DNA from: Albugo candida
Taxonomy: Eukaryota; Oomycota; Peronosporomycetes; Albuginales; Albuginaceae
Length of the DNA stretch: 64,000 bases
NCBI GenBank assembly: GCA_905220665.1
Contig: CAJNAR010000145.1
Span: 372,001-436,000 of the forward strand
Direction: 5' to 3'
In this document: positions 42,851-52,656 of the stretch, piece after piece
How positions within the stretch are numbered: the stretch's first letter is position 1
How the letters are laid out: each line of letters opens with the position of its first letter
Made by a program: the position numbers and the translations under genes
The notes under the pieces: model-generated
Database searches by the model: none
What the model saw: only the letters and a program-made list of their open reading frames with translations
Told to the model about the DNA's origin: nothing

Positions 42851-44206
42851 ATGGTGAGCGCTTCCACCAACTGCCAGTCTTCCACTATCACCCGACAAGG
42901 ACCTTTGAGATATATGAATGCGATTCAAAAAGAATTATCTCATCTCAATACCATCCAATCCAAACCGCCTGAGCGTCAGTCACATCTAAAAACACTTCCG
43001 TTACCGAAACACTACTTTTCATCGCCATTTCTTTCAGCCGCTCAAGTGGACGAGTACGAAGCAGTAGCGGAAGCATTGCTCCAAGATGCATTGGAGCGTC
43101 ACGAACGAGAAAAACTAAATGGAGGTATCGATCTCTCCTGGCGCCATAGTGGAAATGCGTATGGAATCAGCCAATTTATCAAAAGCGAAGGCGAGAATCA
43201 ATACTATCGACTAGAAGGGAAAATTCGTGTGCAACTGTCACTGCTTTTGCGCACAGTTCGTGCTATCAATGACGACGAGCTGCTGGCCCGACGAACAGCG
43301 CTGTATGGAGACGCATTGGATGGACAGAATTTATATTTGGTAAAAGATCAGTCACAGATAAGTGGAACGTCTCAGCTCGCAATACAATGGGAAGCCATCG
43401 CCATGTCCCCAACAGATAAACGGCATCGATACGATATGTGTGCGTTGGATTACGCTGGAAGTGATCAAGATATCAATGGAACACCGATGGTGTTTAAAGT
43501 GAGCCACTCTATTTATGTTCCTCAATGTGTGTCGCTGTTTGAATCGCACGGCCTTTGTCGATTGGAAGGGACTGAAGTGATGCTCCTTCGACCTTGCCCG
43601 GAAAACACAATGCTCACTGAAATCGTGATTGATGGTTCCTTCTCACCAAAATACCGGATTGACGATTATGTTCTTACGTCATATTTGGAACAGCGATGTC
43701 AAGTCCTTGGCAAATTGGCAGACTTTGCATTGGCAAAACGACTCGCATCAATTCCGTTGTTGGACAGAGCCCTTTGGATCCCGACACATGAGCGAAAACG
43801 ATGCTGCATTTGCATTTATCGCTTTCATATGCTTTCAAGAAAGGTGAATTGTCAAGCATGCGGAGAAATTGTGTGCAAGTCGTGTGTAATTGCTCGCAAG
43901 TCGGTGCATGATGGCGTGAAGAAAGAGAAGAATTTGGTAAAAGACATCAAGTTTTGTAAGAAATGTGTGATTATGGCCACGGACGAAGAAGAAAGATTGG
44001 CGATTCATGAGTTTAAAGCAAAAGAGATTGACGATCAACGATTCAGTATTCAGGATTACTTTTACTCGAATAGTGTCAAGACGGCAATGAATTTGTATGC
44101 GAAATCGGCGCAGAGCTATTTGGCGAGAGGATTGGCAGCATATCATCCAATGAATGCGATCGCACACGGGGCTGCTGGAATCGAAGGGTCCAGAAGGCTT
44201 CCTTGA
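42851..44206 (+). CDS. START-like/FYVE zinc-finger protein
   Basis: This is a single exon of 451 residues from ATG 42851. Residues 50-300 look like a START-type lipid-binding region as seen in the large oomycete START/FYVE family: a long N-terminal helix, then strands around RYDMCALDYAG, GTPMVFKVSHSIYVP and EIVIDGSFSP. A FYVE-type double zinc site follows (about 316-376) with the cysteine pairs CCIC, CQACGE, CKSC and FCKKC. The basic R(R/K)HHCR patch that binds PtdIns3P in classical FYVE domains is altered here (SRKVNCQACGE), so phosphoinositide binding is uncertain. The likely role is lipid transfer or endosomal membrane recruitment (family inference). Confidence 0.78.
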   Translation: MVSASTNCQSSTITRQGPLRYMNAIQKELSHLNTIQSKPPERQSHLKTLPLPKHYFSSPFLSAAQVDEYEAVAEALLQDALERHEREKLNGGIDLSWRHSGNAYGISQFIKSEGENQYYRLEGKIRVQLSLLLRTVRAINDDELLARRTALYGDALDGQNLYLVKDQSQISGTSQLAIQWEAIAMSPTDKRHRYDMCALDYAGSDQDINGTPMVFKVSHSIYVPQCVSLFESHGLCRLEGTEVMLLRPCPENTMLTEIVIDGSFSPKYRIDDYVLTSYLEQRCQVLGKLADFALAKRLASIPLLDRALWIPTHERKRCCICIYRFHMLSRKVNCQACGEIVCKSCVIARKSVHDGVKKEKNLVKDIKFCKKCVIMATDEEERLAIHEFKAKEIDDQRFSIQDYFYSNSVKTAMNLYAKSAQSYLARGLAAYHPMNAIAHGAAGIEGSRRLP

Positions 44207-44866
44207 TTGAACATTGCGTAAGAGATTTGTGTATGACCTCGAGTTGGTAAGTGTGAATGAAGCTATTTGGCGTATCAAGTGTCACGTGGAGCGTGGAGCG
44301 GCGGCGAGGAGTCGATTGTCAGATTGGAAGTGGAGTACAATACAGCAGGAGGAAACGTACACGCAGGCTACTGGAAGCTACGTTGTGTTCTGAAGGTGAT
44401 AGGAAAAAACGTGTTGCAAAGTGCTGTTAAGGTCGCTTAATCGATAACCCAAAATGTTTAGTTTCCTTTATATGAGAAGACGTCTTAACACCCGCTGTAG
44501 TGCAACACACTATACTAAATAGAAGTTTAACCCATACTTTCTGTCACAGATGTTGTCACTACATACACGACCCCGGATAAGACTATCGATAGAACCTCGT
44601 GTACTACATGAAGCATTATTCTATAGAATAAGACGTATCAGTCACTGGAAAGGAATACCGATACAATTGGTGAAACTGCGCCCCGATACAGTAAATAGCT
44701 CAATTGAATTTTGAGCTTACGAATCGGACGCGCGGGAGAAATTACACATGAAAACAAAGCAGTATTTTTTGTATTCAGAGAGTGATGCACGTCGAATCGA
44801 AGTTCGGAAACGCTTACGCTTACTTGCGTCGGTACGAGCAGTGTATGCTTTTGATTGAGCTTTGGG
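44207..44866. other. Intergenic between convergent genes
   Basis: This is about 660 bp between the FYVE and repeat-protein stop codons. Only antisense or low-quality frames (44638-44901 minus overlaps the repeat gene's 3' end out of frame). No RNA gene or repeat was seen. Confidence 0.35.
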
Positions 44867-47197
44867 TTAAGGCGAAGAAGAGCGTTTGATCTCCTTCGCA
44901 TTCACATTTTCAAGAATATTCCACGAACGGTTCTTTACTCGTTGCTTGATTTCTTGTTCGTGCTGTTGTTTTTCATTGATCGCGTACTTCTCCACTTCTT
45001 GTAAGATTCCCATAAGTTCGGTCACACTTTTTGATGAGGGGTCCAACAATCGATGGAGTGCTTCTTGCTTTAGGACTGAGGGTGATATAACGCCTTTATA
45101 TTTAACCGTCTTCAAAATTTCATCGATTTTGGAACGCTCCGTATTCTCTGAGACACATTTCAATCGGCAAATGGCCCCAGCGTCTCTAACTGAGCGGGAG
45201 TAAAGACCATCAGATGTCACACTGTTCAACGTATGTTGAATGGTATCATCAGAAGTTCCCAATGGGCAATTTTTCAATATGTAGATGACTTCTTCTTCTC
45301 GTGCTCTCTTTTCGTAGCTGGGTTCATCTTTCGCGATCTCCCTGATCATTTCAACAATCCGTAGAGGGATATCTGGAGGGAGATTTTGGATTATATATAT
45401 TGCTTTTAGACCAGATGCTTCATAAAGATTCGCGTAATAATACACACGTGTGAGGATTTCCATGATGGTCGATGAAGGTGTACCTGATGGGAGATTGTTC
45501 AATCTATAGATTGCTTCTTGCTCGAGTACTGAGTGAGATACAACGCCATTATTCGTCACCTCGTTCACAATCTTTTCAATTTCCGAATTACCAGCACCTG
45601 GTTGGAGATTTCTCAATCGGCAAATGGCTACAGCGTCTTGCATTTCGCGAGACAGAACGCCACCAATTGTCACACTGTTTAACGAATATCGACTTCTTTT
45701 TTCAGTGTGAAGAGATGCGCAATTCTTCAACCCGTAGCTGATCTCAGCATCTCGTGCTCTCTTGTTGTATTCATCATTAAACTTGGATTCCACGTATATC
45801 ACGAGTCGTATGGCTATCCATGCAGGGAGATGGGGCTGGAGGTTTTGGATACTATGGATAGCTTGTTCAACCATTGGATCATAATTGACTCCACGCTTCT
45901 CCATGTTTACTAAGATCTCAAAAATTGTCGATAAAGGTGTACCTGATGGGAGATTGTTCAATCTATAGATTGCTTCTTGCTCGAGTACTGAGTGAGATAC
46001 AACGCCACCATGCTTCACCTTGTTCACAATCTTTTCAATTTTCGAATTACCAGCACCTGGTTGGAGATTTCTCAATCGGCAAATGGCTACAGCGTCTTGC
46101 ATTTCGCGAGACAGAACGAAGTTCTTTTGCCTCCTAGATTCTAAGTAAAGTTCGATCTGTTGTTCAGAGGTATCAGGTGGGCAATATTTCCATGTGTAGC
46201 GGGTTATTCTCCCGTTAAATCCACCCACAGCGCTTTGTTCGACGAGTTCCGTGACTATCGATATAGGAACACGGGCCGGGAGGTTTTCGATTATATTGAT
46301 AGCATCTTCATGCGGTTGATCAGAATTGACTCCATCCTTCTCCTTCTCCATGTTTTGTAAGATCTCAGAAATTGTCGATAAAGGTGTACCTGATGGGAGA
46401 TTGTTCAATCTATAGATTGCTTCTTGCTCGAGTACTGAGTGAGATACAACGCCACCATGCTTCACCTTGTTCACAATCTTTTCAATTTCCGAATTACCAG
46501 CACCTGGTTGGAGATTTCTCAATCGGCAAATGGCTAGAGCGTCTTGCACTTTGCCAGACAGAACGCCATTATGCGTCACAGTGCTCAAGCTTCGTTTGAT
46601 TGTTTCCTCAGAGGTATCAGATGGGCAATTTTCAAAAAAGTAGATGACTTCTGCTTCTCGCGCGCTATTGTAGTTTCCACCGTTAATGTGCACGTTCTTC
46701 ATGATATCGAGGAGTATCGAGATGGGGACACCGCGCGGGAGGTTTCGAATTGAATGAACAGCTTGTTCTTCGAGTACGCGGTGAGGAACAGCTCCATAAC
46801 GCTTCAAGCATTCGACGAGTTTAGCGACTGTGAGGATGTCCAAGCGGTAGTTCTCTTTCATGATCCTTATTACCACATCGTCTGCGAATCCTTTTGGAAC
46901 GGCGGTATTTGAGCGATCTAGCGCGTCTAATAGAGACATGATTTGATGTACTGCATCTCGAGGTTGCCCTATGTCAATAATCGACAATTTCCATTCAGCT
47001 TCCTTTACAGGGTCCATTGGTCCAATTAGCGTAGGCGGAAGCGTAAGCGGACGCAATTCCAGATAATGATGGTAGGTTACACGTGATTTTTTGACCTTCG
47101 ATGTAGCTATTTGCTTGCCTGGTTGCATCGCTATTGAGGTTGTTGCTAGCAGCAGTAAACTAGCTGCGATGATAGCCAGATGAATGATATTGGCCAT
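44867..47197 (-). CDS. Secreted internally repetitive protein, candidate effector or surface protein
   Basis: The product is 776 residues, single exon, from the ATG at 47197; a GTG at 47242 was rejected. It begins with a clear signal peptide (LAIIAASLLLLATTSIA), cleavage probably near residue 23. The rest is built of alternating helical units. One reads SHSVLEQEAIYRLNNLPSGT; the other includes QDAVAICRLRNLQPGAGNSE and leads into IEKIVNKVKHGGV. Together they form super-repeats of about 150 residues present three times almost unchanged plus diverged copies at both ends (for example IRNLPRGVPISIL). No transmembrane span, GPI signal or known domain was recognised. The Cys residues fall at fixed repeat positions (AICRLR, NCP). 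A tandem alpha-helical scaffold, comparable in concept to repeat-built oomycete effectors, is an inference. A Mutator-like element lies 369 bp upstream. Confidence 0.75.
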   Translation of the reverse strand: MANIIHLAIIAASLLLLATTSIAMQPGKQIATSKVKKSRVTYHHYLELRPLTLPPTLIGPMDPVKEAEWKLSIIDIGQPRDAVHQIMSLLDALDRSNTAVPKGFADDVVIRIMKENYRLDILTVAKLVECLKRYGAVPHRVLEEQAVHSIRNLPRGVPISILLDIMKNVHINGGNYNSAREAEVIYFFENCPSDTSEETIKRSLSTVTHNGVLSGKVQDALAICRLRNLQPGAGNSEIEKIVNKVKHGGVVSHSVLEQEAIYRLNNLPSGTPLSTISEILQNMEKEKDGVNSDQPHEDAINIIENLPARVPISIVTELVEQSAVGGFNGRITRYTWKYCPPDTSEQQIELYLESRRQKNFVLSREMQDAVAICRLRNLQPGAGNSKIEKIVNKVKHGGVVSHSVLEQEAIYRLNNLPSGTPLSTIFEILVNMEKRGVNYDPMVEQAIHSIQNLQPHLPAWIAIRLVIYVESKFNDEYNKRARDAEISYGLKNCASLHTEKRSRYSLNSVTIGGVLSREMQDAVAICRLRNLQPGAGNSEIEKIVNEVTNNGVVSHSVLEQEAIYRLNNLPSGTPSSTIMEILTRVYYYANLYEASGLKAIYIIQNLPPDIPLRIVEMIREIAKDEPSYEKRAREEEVIYILKNCPLGTSDDTIQHTLNSVTSDGLYSRSVRDAGAICRLKCVSENTERSKIDEILKTVKYKGVISPSVLKQEALHRLLDPSSKSVTELMGILQEVEKYAINEKQQHEQEIKQRVKNRSWNILENVNAKEIKRSSSP
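45481..46563. repeat. Three near-identical coding direct repeats of about 180-190 bp
   Basis: Almost identical DNA blocks beginning TACCTGATGGGAGATTGTTC start at 45481, 45940 and 46387 and run about 180 bp each to the AGACAGAACG motif. The periods are 459 and 447 bp, both multiples of three. The DNA between blocks is much more diverged, suggesting local gene conversion or selection on these blocks. Confidence 0.85.
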
Positions 47198-47565
47198 GAT
47201 CGTTCTTGATAGCAAATTAAGAAATGATGAAGTTTGTAACACGATGATTTTAAGAATGAATGCCCGTAGTACTAATTCACTAAAGTGGAATCACGCTGAC
47301 TCTATAGGGTTTCCTTAAGCAGTGCTGGATTTATATGTGAAAGTCTCGAAGTGTAACACGACGATGCGCTGAGTGGCTGTAGGACTAATGATATTCAAGT
47401 GTTCATTTGCTTCGAGAGGAGAGGCAACAATTCAATTCTATAAAAATCAGAATGATTTGAAGATAGGTTACGGCTGCGATTTGTTGCAACTTACTTATAA
47501 CGTTGAGACAATAACAGCAGGTAGAGCTTTGGTATATTATCGGTAGGAGTATCGGAACATTGTAT
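47198..47565. other. 5' flank of the secreted repeat gene
   Basis: This is 368 bp between the repeat gene start and the target duplication of the Mutator-like element. No ORF is supported; it is the probable promoter region of the repeat gene. Confidence 0.35.
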
Positions 47566-47574
47566 TATTATTAA
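47566..47574. repeat. Left target-site duplication of the Mutator-like element
   Basis: TATTATTAA lies directly outside the left inverted repeat and is identical to 50274-50282. Nine bases is the standard Mutator-family duplication length. Confidence 0.95.
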
Positions 47575-47698
47575 GGGGTTATAAAAAATATAAACCAAGA
47601 TAAATGAAAAATAAAATAAAAATACCACAAGATTGAATAATAAAAAAAATGTACCAAGGATGTGTACTATACGTACGAATATACACATGCCTGGGATC
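47575..47698 (+). repeat. Left terminal inverted repeat of the MULE
   Basis: It begins GGGGTTATAAAAAATATA and ends CCTGGGATC. The reverse complement matches 50150-50273 across 124 bp. The repeat is A/T-rich, and its inner part (GTACTATACGTACGAATATA) could be the transposase-binding site (inference). Confidence 0.95.
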
Positions 47699-48210
47699 AT
47701 AGAGAAATATGGATTTTTGGCGTTGATATTCATACAAATTCGTCATAACGATATGAGGGAGTTTTAGCCTTCGCGGTGGTCCGGTGGTGTCAGATCGGTT
47801 TATGTATCCATAGGTCACTGGATTGTTCACCATGAGGATTGTTGACAAGCAATTACCATTGCCACAGAATACAGACCTTCTACGACGCAATCATCATTAT
47901 ACTGTGTTAACGCAGGGAGACCGACTATGTCGTGAATGTAGCAAAACTAACTGTCAGTATGCTAAATGCTTCGATCAAGTCACGCAGCGAAAATGTCTTT
48001 CGAGTGAATTATCACTCTGTAAGACTGTACCATTTCCGTCTCCTGCTGTTCGGACGATATTTGGCCAATATCCCATTCTGTTTACTCTATGATCCTCAGA
48101 GCTGTAATTTGTGTAATACTGCCACGTGGCAGACCTTTGATGTCCCACCCCCGCTACCTCTTACTGGCCACACATCACCATTTGTGATTTTGCGCATTTC
48201 AACACCAGCG

Positions 48211-49962
48211 ATGGAAAGCGACGACGAGCAACAGCAAACTAGCAGCTTCTTCGAGGACAGGTGTTACGCTAATAAAAGCGATATCATTCAAGCAGTAATT
48301 GAGTTCAACCGAAAGTGCAACCGTCCGTTTCGTGTGGTGTCAAGTGATAAACGGCGTTACAAAGCAGTGTGCACACAACATGGCTGTTTCTTCGTTGTGC
48401 AGTTTGCCTTTTCGCAAACATTCAGCCCTCCAACAAAGTTTGCTTTGCACTCCTGTCAAGTATCCGAATCGTCCAAGGCGTCTCGTAGATATGCAACTGC
48501 GAAACAAATTGCTGTAAACCCTGCTGTCAGAGATATGGCCATGACCTCCGGCAGGAAAGTGACACCCGTGATGATCCAAATGAAGTTGAAGAACGAAGGG
48601 ATTTCTGCCACCTATATGAACTGTGTTCATGCTCTCAAAAGGTTGAAGCTCGAGTTATTCGGAAGTGATATTGAGCAATACAGCCTCATTCCATCCTACA
48701 TGGCTGAACTGAAGATTCGAGGTCACGAAGCCAAGCTTGATATCGTGGATAATGAATTTATGCGGTTGAGTGTCATTTTCCGAGAAGGGCTTCAAGCATA
48801 TAAGCCATACAGTGAGCGTGGGATATCCGTGGATGGCACATTTATGAAGACGTCAGTCGTTGGGATTCTCCTTGTAGCGTGCTTTCGCAATGGAAACAAC
48901 GAGATCCAAATTGTCAGAGTCGGGCTCGTATCGGTGGAGAATGAAGATAACTGGACCTGGTTTTTGAAGTTCCTACTCTCCCACCTCCAGCCAACTCCAG
49001 CATTCGTGATATCGGATAGGGACAAGGGACTTATGAAAGCTATGCAGACAACGGCACCAGACGTCCCACACTTTTTTTGCTTTCGGCATTTGATGGAGAA
49101 TTTTAACAAGAAATACAAGTCCAAGATGTTGAAGAATTTGGCGTGGATATTGGCTCGCTCACGGACAACTGTGGAGTACGAGAAGGCGGTAGCGAATATC
49201 GCCAGTATGGACAGCAGTGCGTCGGCGTGGCTTCATGAGGTTGACCGTGAAAAATGGTCAACAGCTTACTCACCATGTCCAAGATACAACACTTTGACAT
49301 CAAATAACGTGGAAGCGGTAAACAGCGTGTTCAAGGGAATTCGGAGCCTTCCTGTCATCGACTGCTTAATGGGGATCGAGCGTTACGTGGCGTGCAAGTG
49401 GGCTGAAAACGTTAGCAAAGCGAAAGGGTGGGGAGTACTAACTCCATATGCATCGCGCAAGGTGGATAAAATACTGGCCGCTGCGAAGTGGGGTGAAATT
49501 GATGAATGCTCGACCTCATGCTTCATCGTCGCAATTCGTTCAGGTGTGGGGAATGTTCCGGTGAATTTTGCAGTTCAATTCTGTGATGAAGTTGTACGAT
49601 GCTCGTGGGGTTACTTCGAAGATGTTGGCTCGCCTTGCGTTCATGCACTACTAGCACTGAGGCATTCCGAAAAATTGCCCAACATTGTCACGTATATTCA
49701 CGACTACTGGAAATCATCGACATTTGCAGCCGCCTATTCTGAGAGATCCGAAGATAAAATATTGCCGCTCGTGCTAAAAGATGTCCTTACAAGAGGTGTG
49801 TGCAACGGTCCATCTATTTCGAAAAAAAGAGGGCGCCCAAAGAAGAAGCGGATCCCATCACAACAAGCTACTGAGAAAATTGAAAAGCGCCAAACCAAAA
49901 GATGTGAAATGTGCAACCATTTTGGTCACAATCGTAGAACCTTTCCGATCAGGGACGCATGA
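48211..49962 (+). CDS. Mutator-like transposase (MURA type)
   Basis: The product is 583 residues from ATG 48211; the frame is open upstream but this is the first ATG giving a MuDR-like start (FFEDRCYANKSDIIQAVIEF). An N-terminal DNA-binding region (CTQHGCFFVVQF; VTPVMIQMKLK) precedes the RNase H-fold catalytic core. The core has Asp in ISVDGTFMKT (about 207), Asp in VISDRDKGLMKA (about 267), FCFRHLMENF and Glu in NNVEAVNSVF (about 367). The SWIM zinc finger near 459 reads CSW...GSPCVHALL, so the second Cys of CxC is Trp. The C-terminal zinc knuckle reads CEMCNHFGHNRRTF, with the last Cys replaced by Phe. A KKRGRPKKKR stretch looks like a nuclear signal or AT-hook. The catalytic core seems intact; two zinc sites look damaged. 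Confidence 0.92.
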   Translation: MESDDEQQQTSSFFEDRCYANKSDIIQAVIEFNRKCNRPFRVVSSDKRRYKAVCTQHGCFFVVQFAFSQTFSPPTKFALHSCQVSESSKASRRYATAKQIAVNPAVRDMAMTSGRKVTPVMIQMKLKNEGISATYMNCVHALKRLKLELFGSDIEQYSLIPSYMAELKIRGHEAKLDIVDNEFMRLSVIFREGLQAYKPYSERGISVDGTFMKTSVVGILLVACFRNGNNEIQIVRVGLVSVENEDNWTWFLKFLLSHLQPTPAFVISDRDKGLMKAMQTTAPDVPHFFCFRHLMENFNKKYKSKMLKNLAWILARSRTTVEYEKAVANIASMDSSASAWLHEVDREKWSTAYSPCPRYNTLTSNNVEAVNSVFKGIRSLPVIDCLMGIERYVACKWAENVSKAKGWGVLTPYASRKVDKILAAAKWGEIDECSTSCFIVAIRSGVGNVPVNFAVQFCDEVVRCSWGYFEDVGSPCVHALLALRHSEKLPNIVTYIHDYWKSSTFAAAYSERSEDKILPLVLKDVLTRGVCNGPSISKKRGRPKKKRIPSQQATEKIEKRQTKRCEMCNHFGHNRRTFPIRDA

Positions 49963-50149
49963 TTGTATGCTTCGTTGTCTCAACTACATAGTGCATATTG
50001 ATCAGAGGTTTTTCATCCAAGACTGGGTTTTCCTCGCTATAAGTACAGAAAAATATTCAGAAATACGGATGGTTCGAGACAAGTGAGTACGTTTCTTCGT
50101 ACTATGATATAGCTGGATTGAGAAGAATTACGTGGAAATCATCCTGTTA

Positions 50150-50273
50150 GATCCCAGGCATGTGTATATTCGTACGTATAGTACACATCCTTGGTACATT
50201 TTTTTTATTATTCAATCTTGTGGTATTTTTATTTTATTTTTCATTTATCTTGGTGTATATTTTTTATAACCCC
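50150..50273 (-). repeat. Right terminal inverted repeat of the MULE
   Basis: It begins GATCCCAGGCATGTGTATAT and ends TTTTTTATAACCCC. It is the inverted copy of 47575-47698. Confidence 0.95.
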
Positions 50274-50282
50274 TATTATTAA
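50274..50282. repeat. Right target-site duplication of the Mutator-like element
   Basis: TATTATTAA, identical to 47566-47574. Confidence 0.95.
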
Positions 50283-51091
50283 AGGATGCATTCAAAACGG
50301 GAATCGTGGAAGTGGTTAGCAACGATACTGCCACGTGGCAATATGAGATGATGTGATTGGTCATACTCGAATCTGTGTAACTTTGCCTTTCTGACTCCGG
50401 CAACCCTGTTATTATTCAATATCATGATATCAATAATTACCAAGTCGTACAAATTGGACCTTATTCGGCTCGATCTATCAATATTGCTGCAGGAGGAATA
50501 TATGTTTCGTTGGAGCTTATTTTATTCTCGTAATAGTGTTATTCGCGGCTTAGTTGCCCAGCTCTAAATAGGTGATATGTAGACACCACAGAGAAACTAT
50601 CAGGAAGCTATCTTTGGTTCGTCATGTCTCCTTATCAGAGTATAAGGCACGGTTCCATATACAATATAAATGTCCTGCGACTCTTGCTGCGTAGTGATAA
50701 GTGAACGCTGTGATTAAACACTAATGCGAAGACTAGTGTTAATGTCAAATATGTCATTATATGTCTCGAAGTTATTGGCCGAACTTATGATCTTACATTC
50801 GACCTCCGTGTCGGTGTACAGTCTTCATTCTGTCTCGGTAAAATAAATGTACATGCATTTGTGTAAACACGCCTTTGTTAGATCATTACACGTCATTCTT
50901 CAGAGCACGACGCACCGCTGTGCATGAGTCTCAAATCCCGGCCAGGATGTACAGAATTAAGTCTGACGTCGTCGCTTTTAGTTCGGGCCATTGAGGTGCA
51001 CGAAGAAAATACATTTGTGATAGTGCTAAGACTGATCCTTTCATATAAAATGATACCAATATTGTCTAACATGTGAGATTATTGCACAGCA
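50283..51091. other. Intergenic, no supported gene
   Basis: This is about 800 bp between the MULE and the CRT-like gene, with no frame of note. A 12-bp palindrome TGCCACGTGGCA lies at 50329-50340 (also at 48120-48131 inside the element). Confidence 0.35.
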
Positions 51092-52656
51092 ATGGTCTCA
51101 TACAAAGTACCTGAAATAGAGGTAAACGCAATTACCGAGCAAACGAACCTTGCAATCGACTGCTATAAAATAATAGCCAATCGCCCCAAGACATCGTGTA
51201 ATGGAGCTGAAGCGTTTATGGTGGGAATCCAAACTAGCGATCGGTCTCATTTCGCTCATAATCGCGCGATGTGTTGATCGGGTTCTTTACACGTTTGTTA
51301 TACGCAACTCTTTTCCATAAGGGCTTTTACAAACTGACTTGTCGTGTAGACGTGTCACCTATGAGTATACTGCGTTTTTGTGGTACTTTACGAATGTGAT
51401 CCTCCCGGTGGCATTTCTTGTGACCTCTTGGCCCGTTGTATGGTACAAAATGTATTTCACAGCAGATATCACTCCAGAAATGCGCTCTTTTCCGCATTAT
51501 AAATTCGCAATTATGGCACTCTTCGATATGCTTTACAATCTTCTATCAGCATTTCCGACTCCGCATATAGGGTACACCACATAATCTATTTTTCGACACG
51601 TTCGACTGATCCCATTTTTCATCGCATAGTGGGAATATGGCCAATGTACTGAATCAGCTCGTTCTTCCATTCAATATGGGATTGGCATTCTTACTTTTAC
51701 AGACAGGATTCAAACGTGGTCACATCATGGGAGCAATCCTCGTACTATACGGTGGCTTAGTCGATATGATTCCACTATTCAATGGTGAGGCTCCAGCCAA
51801 TATGCCGGATCCATCGTTCGGCTGGATTTTCTTGTACATTTTATCTTTGATACCAAATGCAGCTTCAAACGTCTACAAAGAAATCGGACTGAAGGATGTC
51901 GATCTTGACATTTGGTATGCAAATGCATGGATCAGCTCTTATCAGTTCCTTCTTGGTCTCGCTTCTATTTGGACTGTGCGCGTACGTCTCCTCACATTTG
52001 TCTTCCTCGTCTCATGAAAGCCTTAGATCAGAGCATTTTGCGATCCTCCGGTTCCATGGAGCGAATTCGCTTCATATTTGGCTAAAGGGAATGATTGTTT
52101 TCTTGGTCATCCTGTCGATTTCAACGGAAAGCATTACACATGTGATACTGGTGTCTTGAACACTTTCCTAATCTTCATCATATTCAATATCATATACAAC
52201 CAGCTGATGTTGTACATATTCAAAGAAGGCAGCAGTGTATTGTTTGTGGTGTCATCGGCGGTGTGCCTACCTCTGACGGATCTCTTGTATATGTACCCAA
52301 TGCTCACGGGTCCATCAGCAGGACAGAAATTCACAATACATGACGGTTTTGCTCTGTTCGCGTTGGTCATGGGTGTATTAATCTATCATTCGGAGAAAGT
52401 GGGCCGTCCGGCTGGAGCACAGTCTTTGCAAAAGTCGCCCATGTTCTCATCACCAACACTCCAAAAAACGCACTTAATGCAAAAGTGTGGTCACGGAAAG
52501 GTGCTTTACCATCAGAGCCCGCAAATGCGCAAAGCGTCCACTGGAAATAGAACATGCATACCAAAAGAGATTCGCTCGATCGTGAATCGTGAAAGAAAAT
52601 CTACGCCGTCCAAGTACGGCACAATAGAGGATCAGAATCGAACGAACTTACTTTAA
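51092..52656 (+). CDS. CRT-like (chloroquine-resistance-transporter family) membrane transporter, five exons
   Basis: Exons are 51092-51121, 51207-51292, 51350-51571, 51630-51981 and 52027-52656. The introns are 85, 57, 58 and 45 bp. The product is 439 residues, close to the 424 of Plasmodium CRT. About ten hydrophobic spans are visible, for example LAIGLISLIIARCV, VILPVAFLVTSWPVVW, LPFNMGLAFLLLQ, FLIFIIFNIIYNQLML and FALFALVMGVLIYH. The stretch from MLYNLLSAFPTPHIGGNMAN into VLNQLVLPFNM, then GFKRGHIMGAILVLYGGLVDM, is typical of CRT/CLT proteins. The Cys pair between the late spans (NDCFLG, HYTCDT) corresponds to the lumenal disulfide loop. These transporters export small cationic solutes or thiols/peptides from vacuoles or plastids. 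The donor of intron 2 (GTTTGT) is non-consensus, and the true boundary may differ slightly. Confidence 0.82.

Larger units (their letters stand above)
47575..50273 (+). mobile_element. Complete Mutator-like DNA transposon (MULE), 2699 bp
   Basis: The element is bounded by 124-bp terminal inverted repeats (47575-47698 and 50150-50273) that differ at one position seen on reading (GATAAATG-proximal TATAAACC versus TATACACC). It is flanked by a perfect 9-bp target duplication TATTATTAA. It encodes one MURA-type transposase on the plus strand (48211-49962). The near-identity of the repeats and the perfect duplication indicate a recent insertion. It lies between the secreted repeat gene and a CRT-like transporter gene. 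Inside, 47699-48210 is a leader without supported coding sequence and 49963-50149 is the 3' flank. Confidence 0.95.

Noticed and set aside
47198..47242. Upstream GTG start of the secreted repeat protein
   Set aside because: The ATG at 47197 begins a clean signal peptide; non-ATG starts were also rejected at 1687, 29494, 34889, 38903 and 40576.
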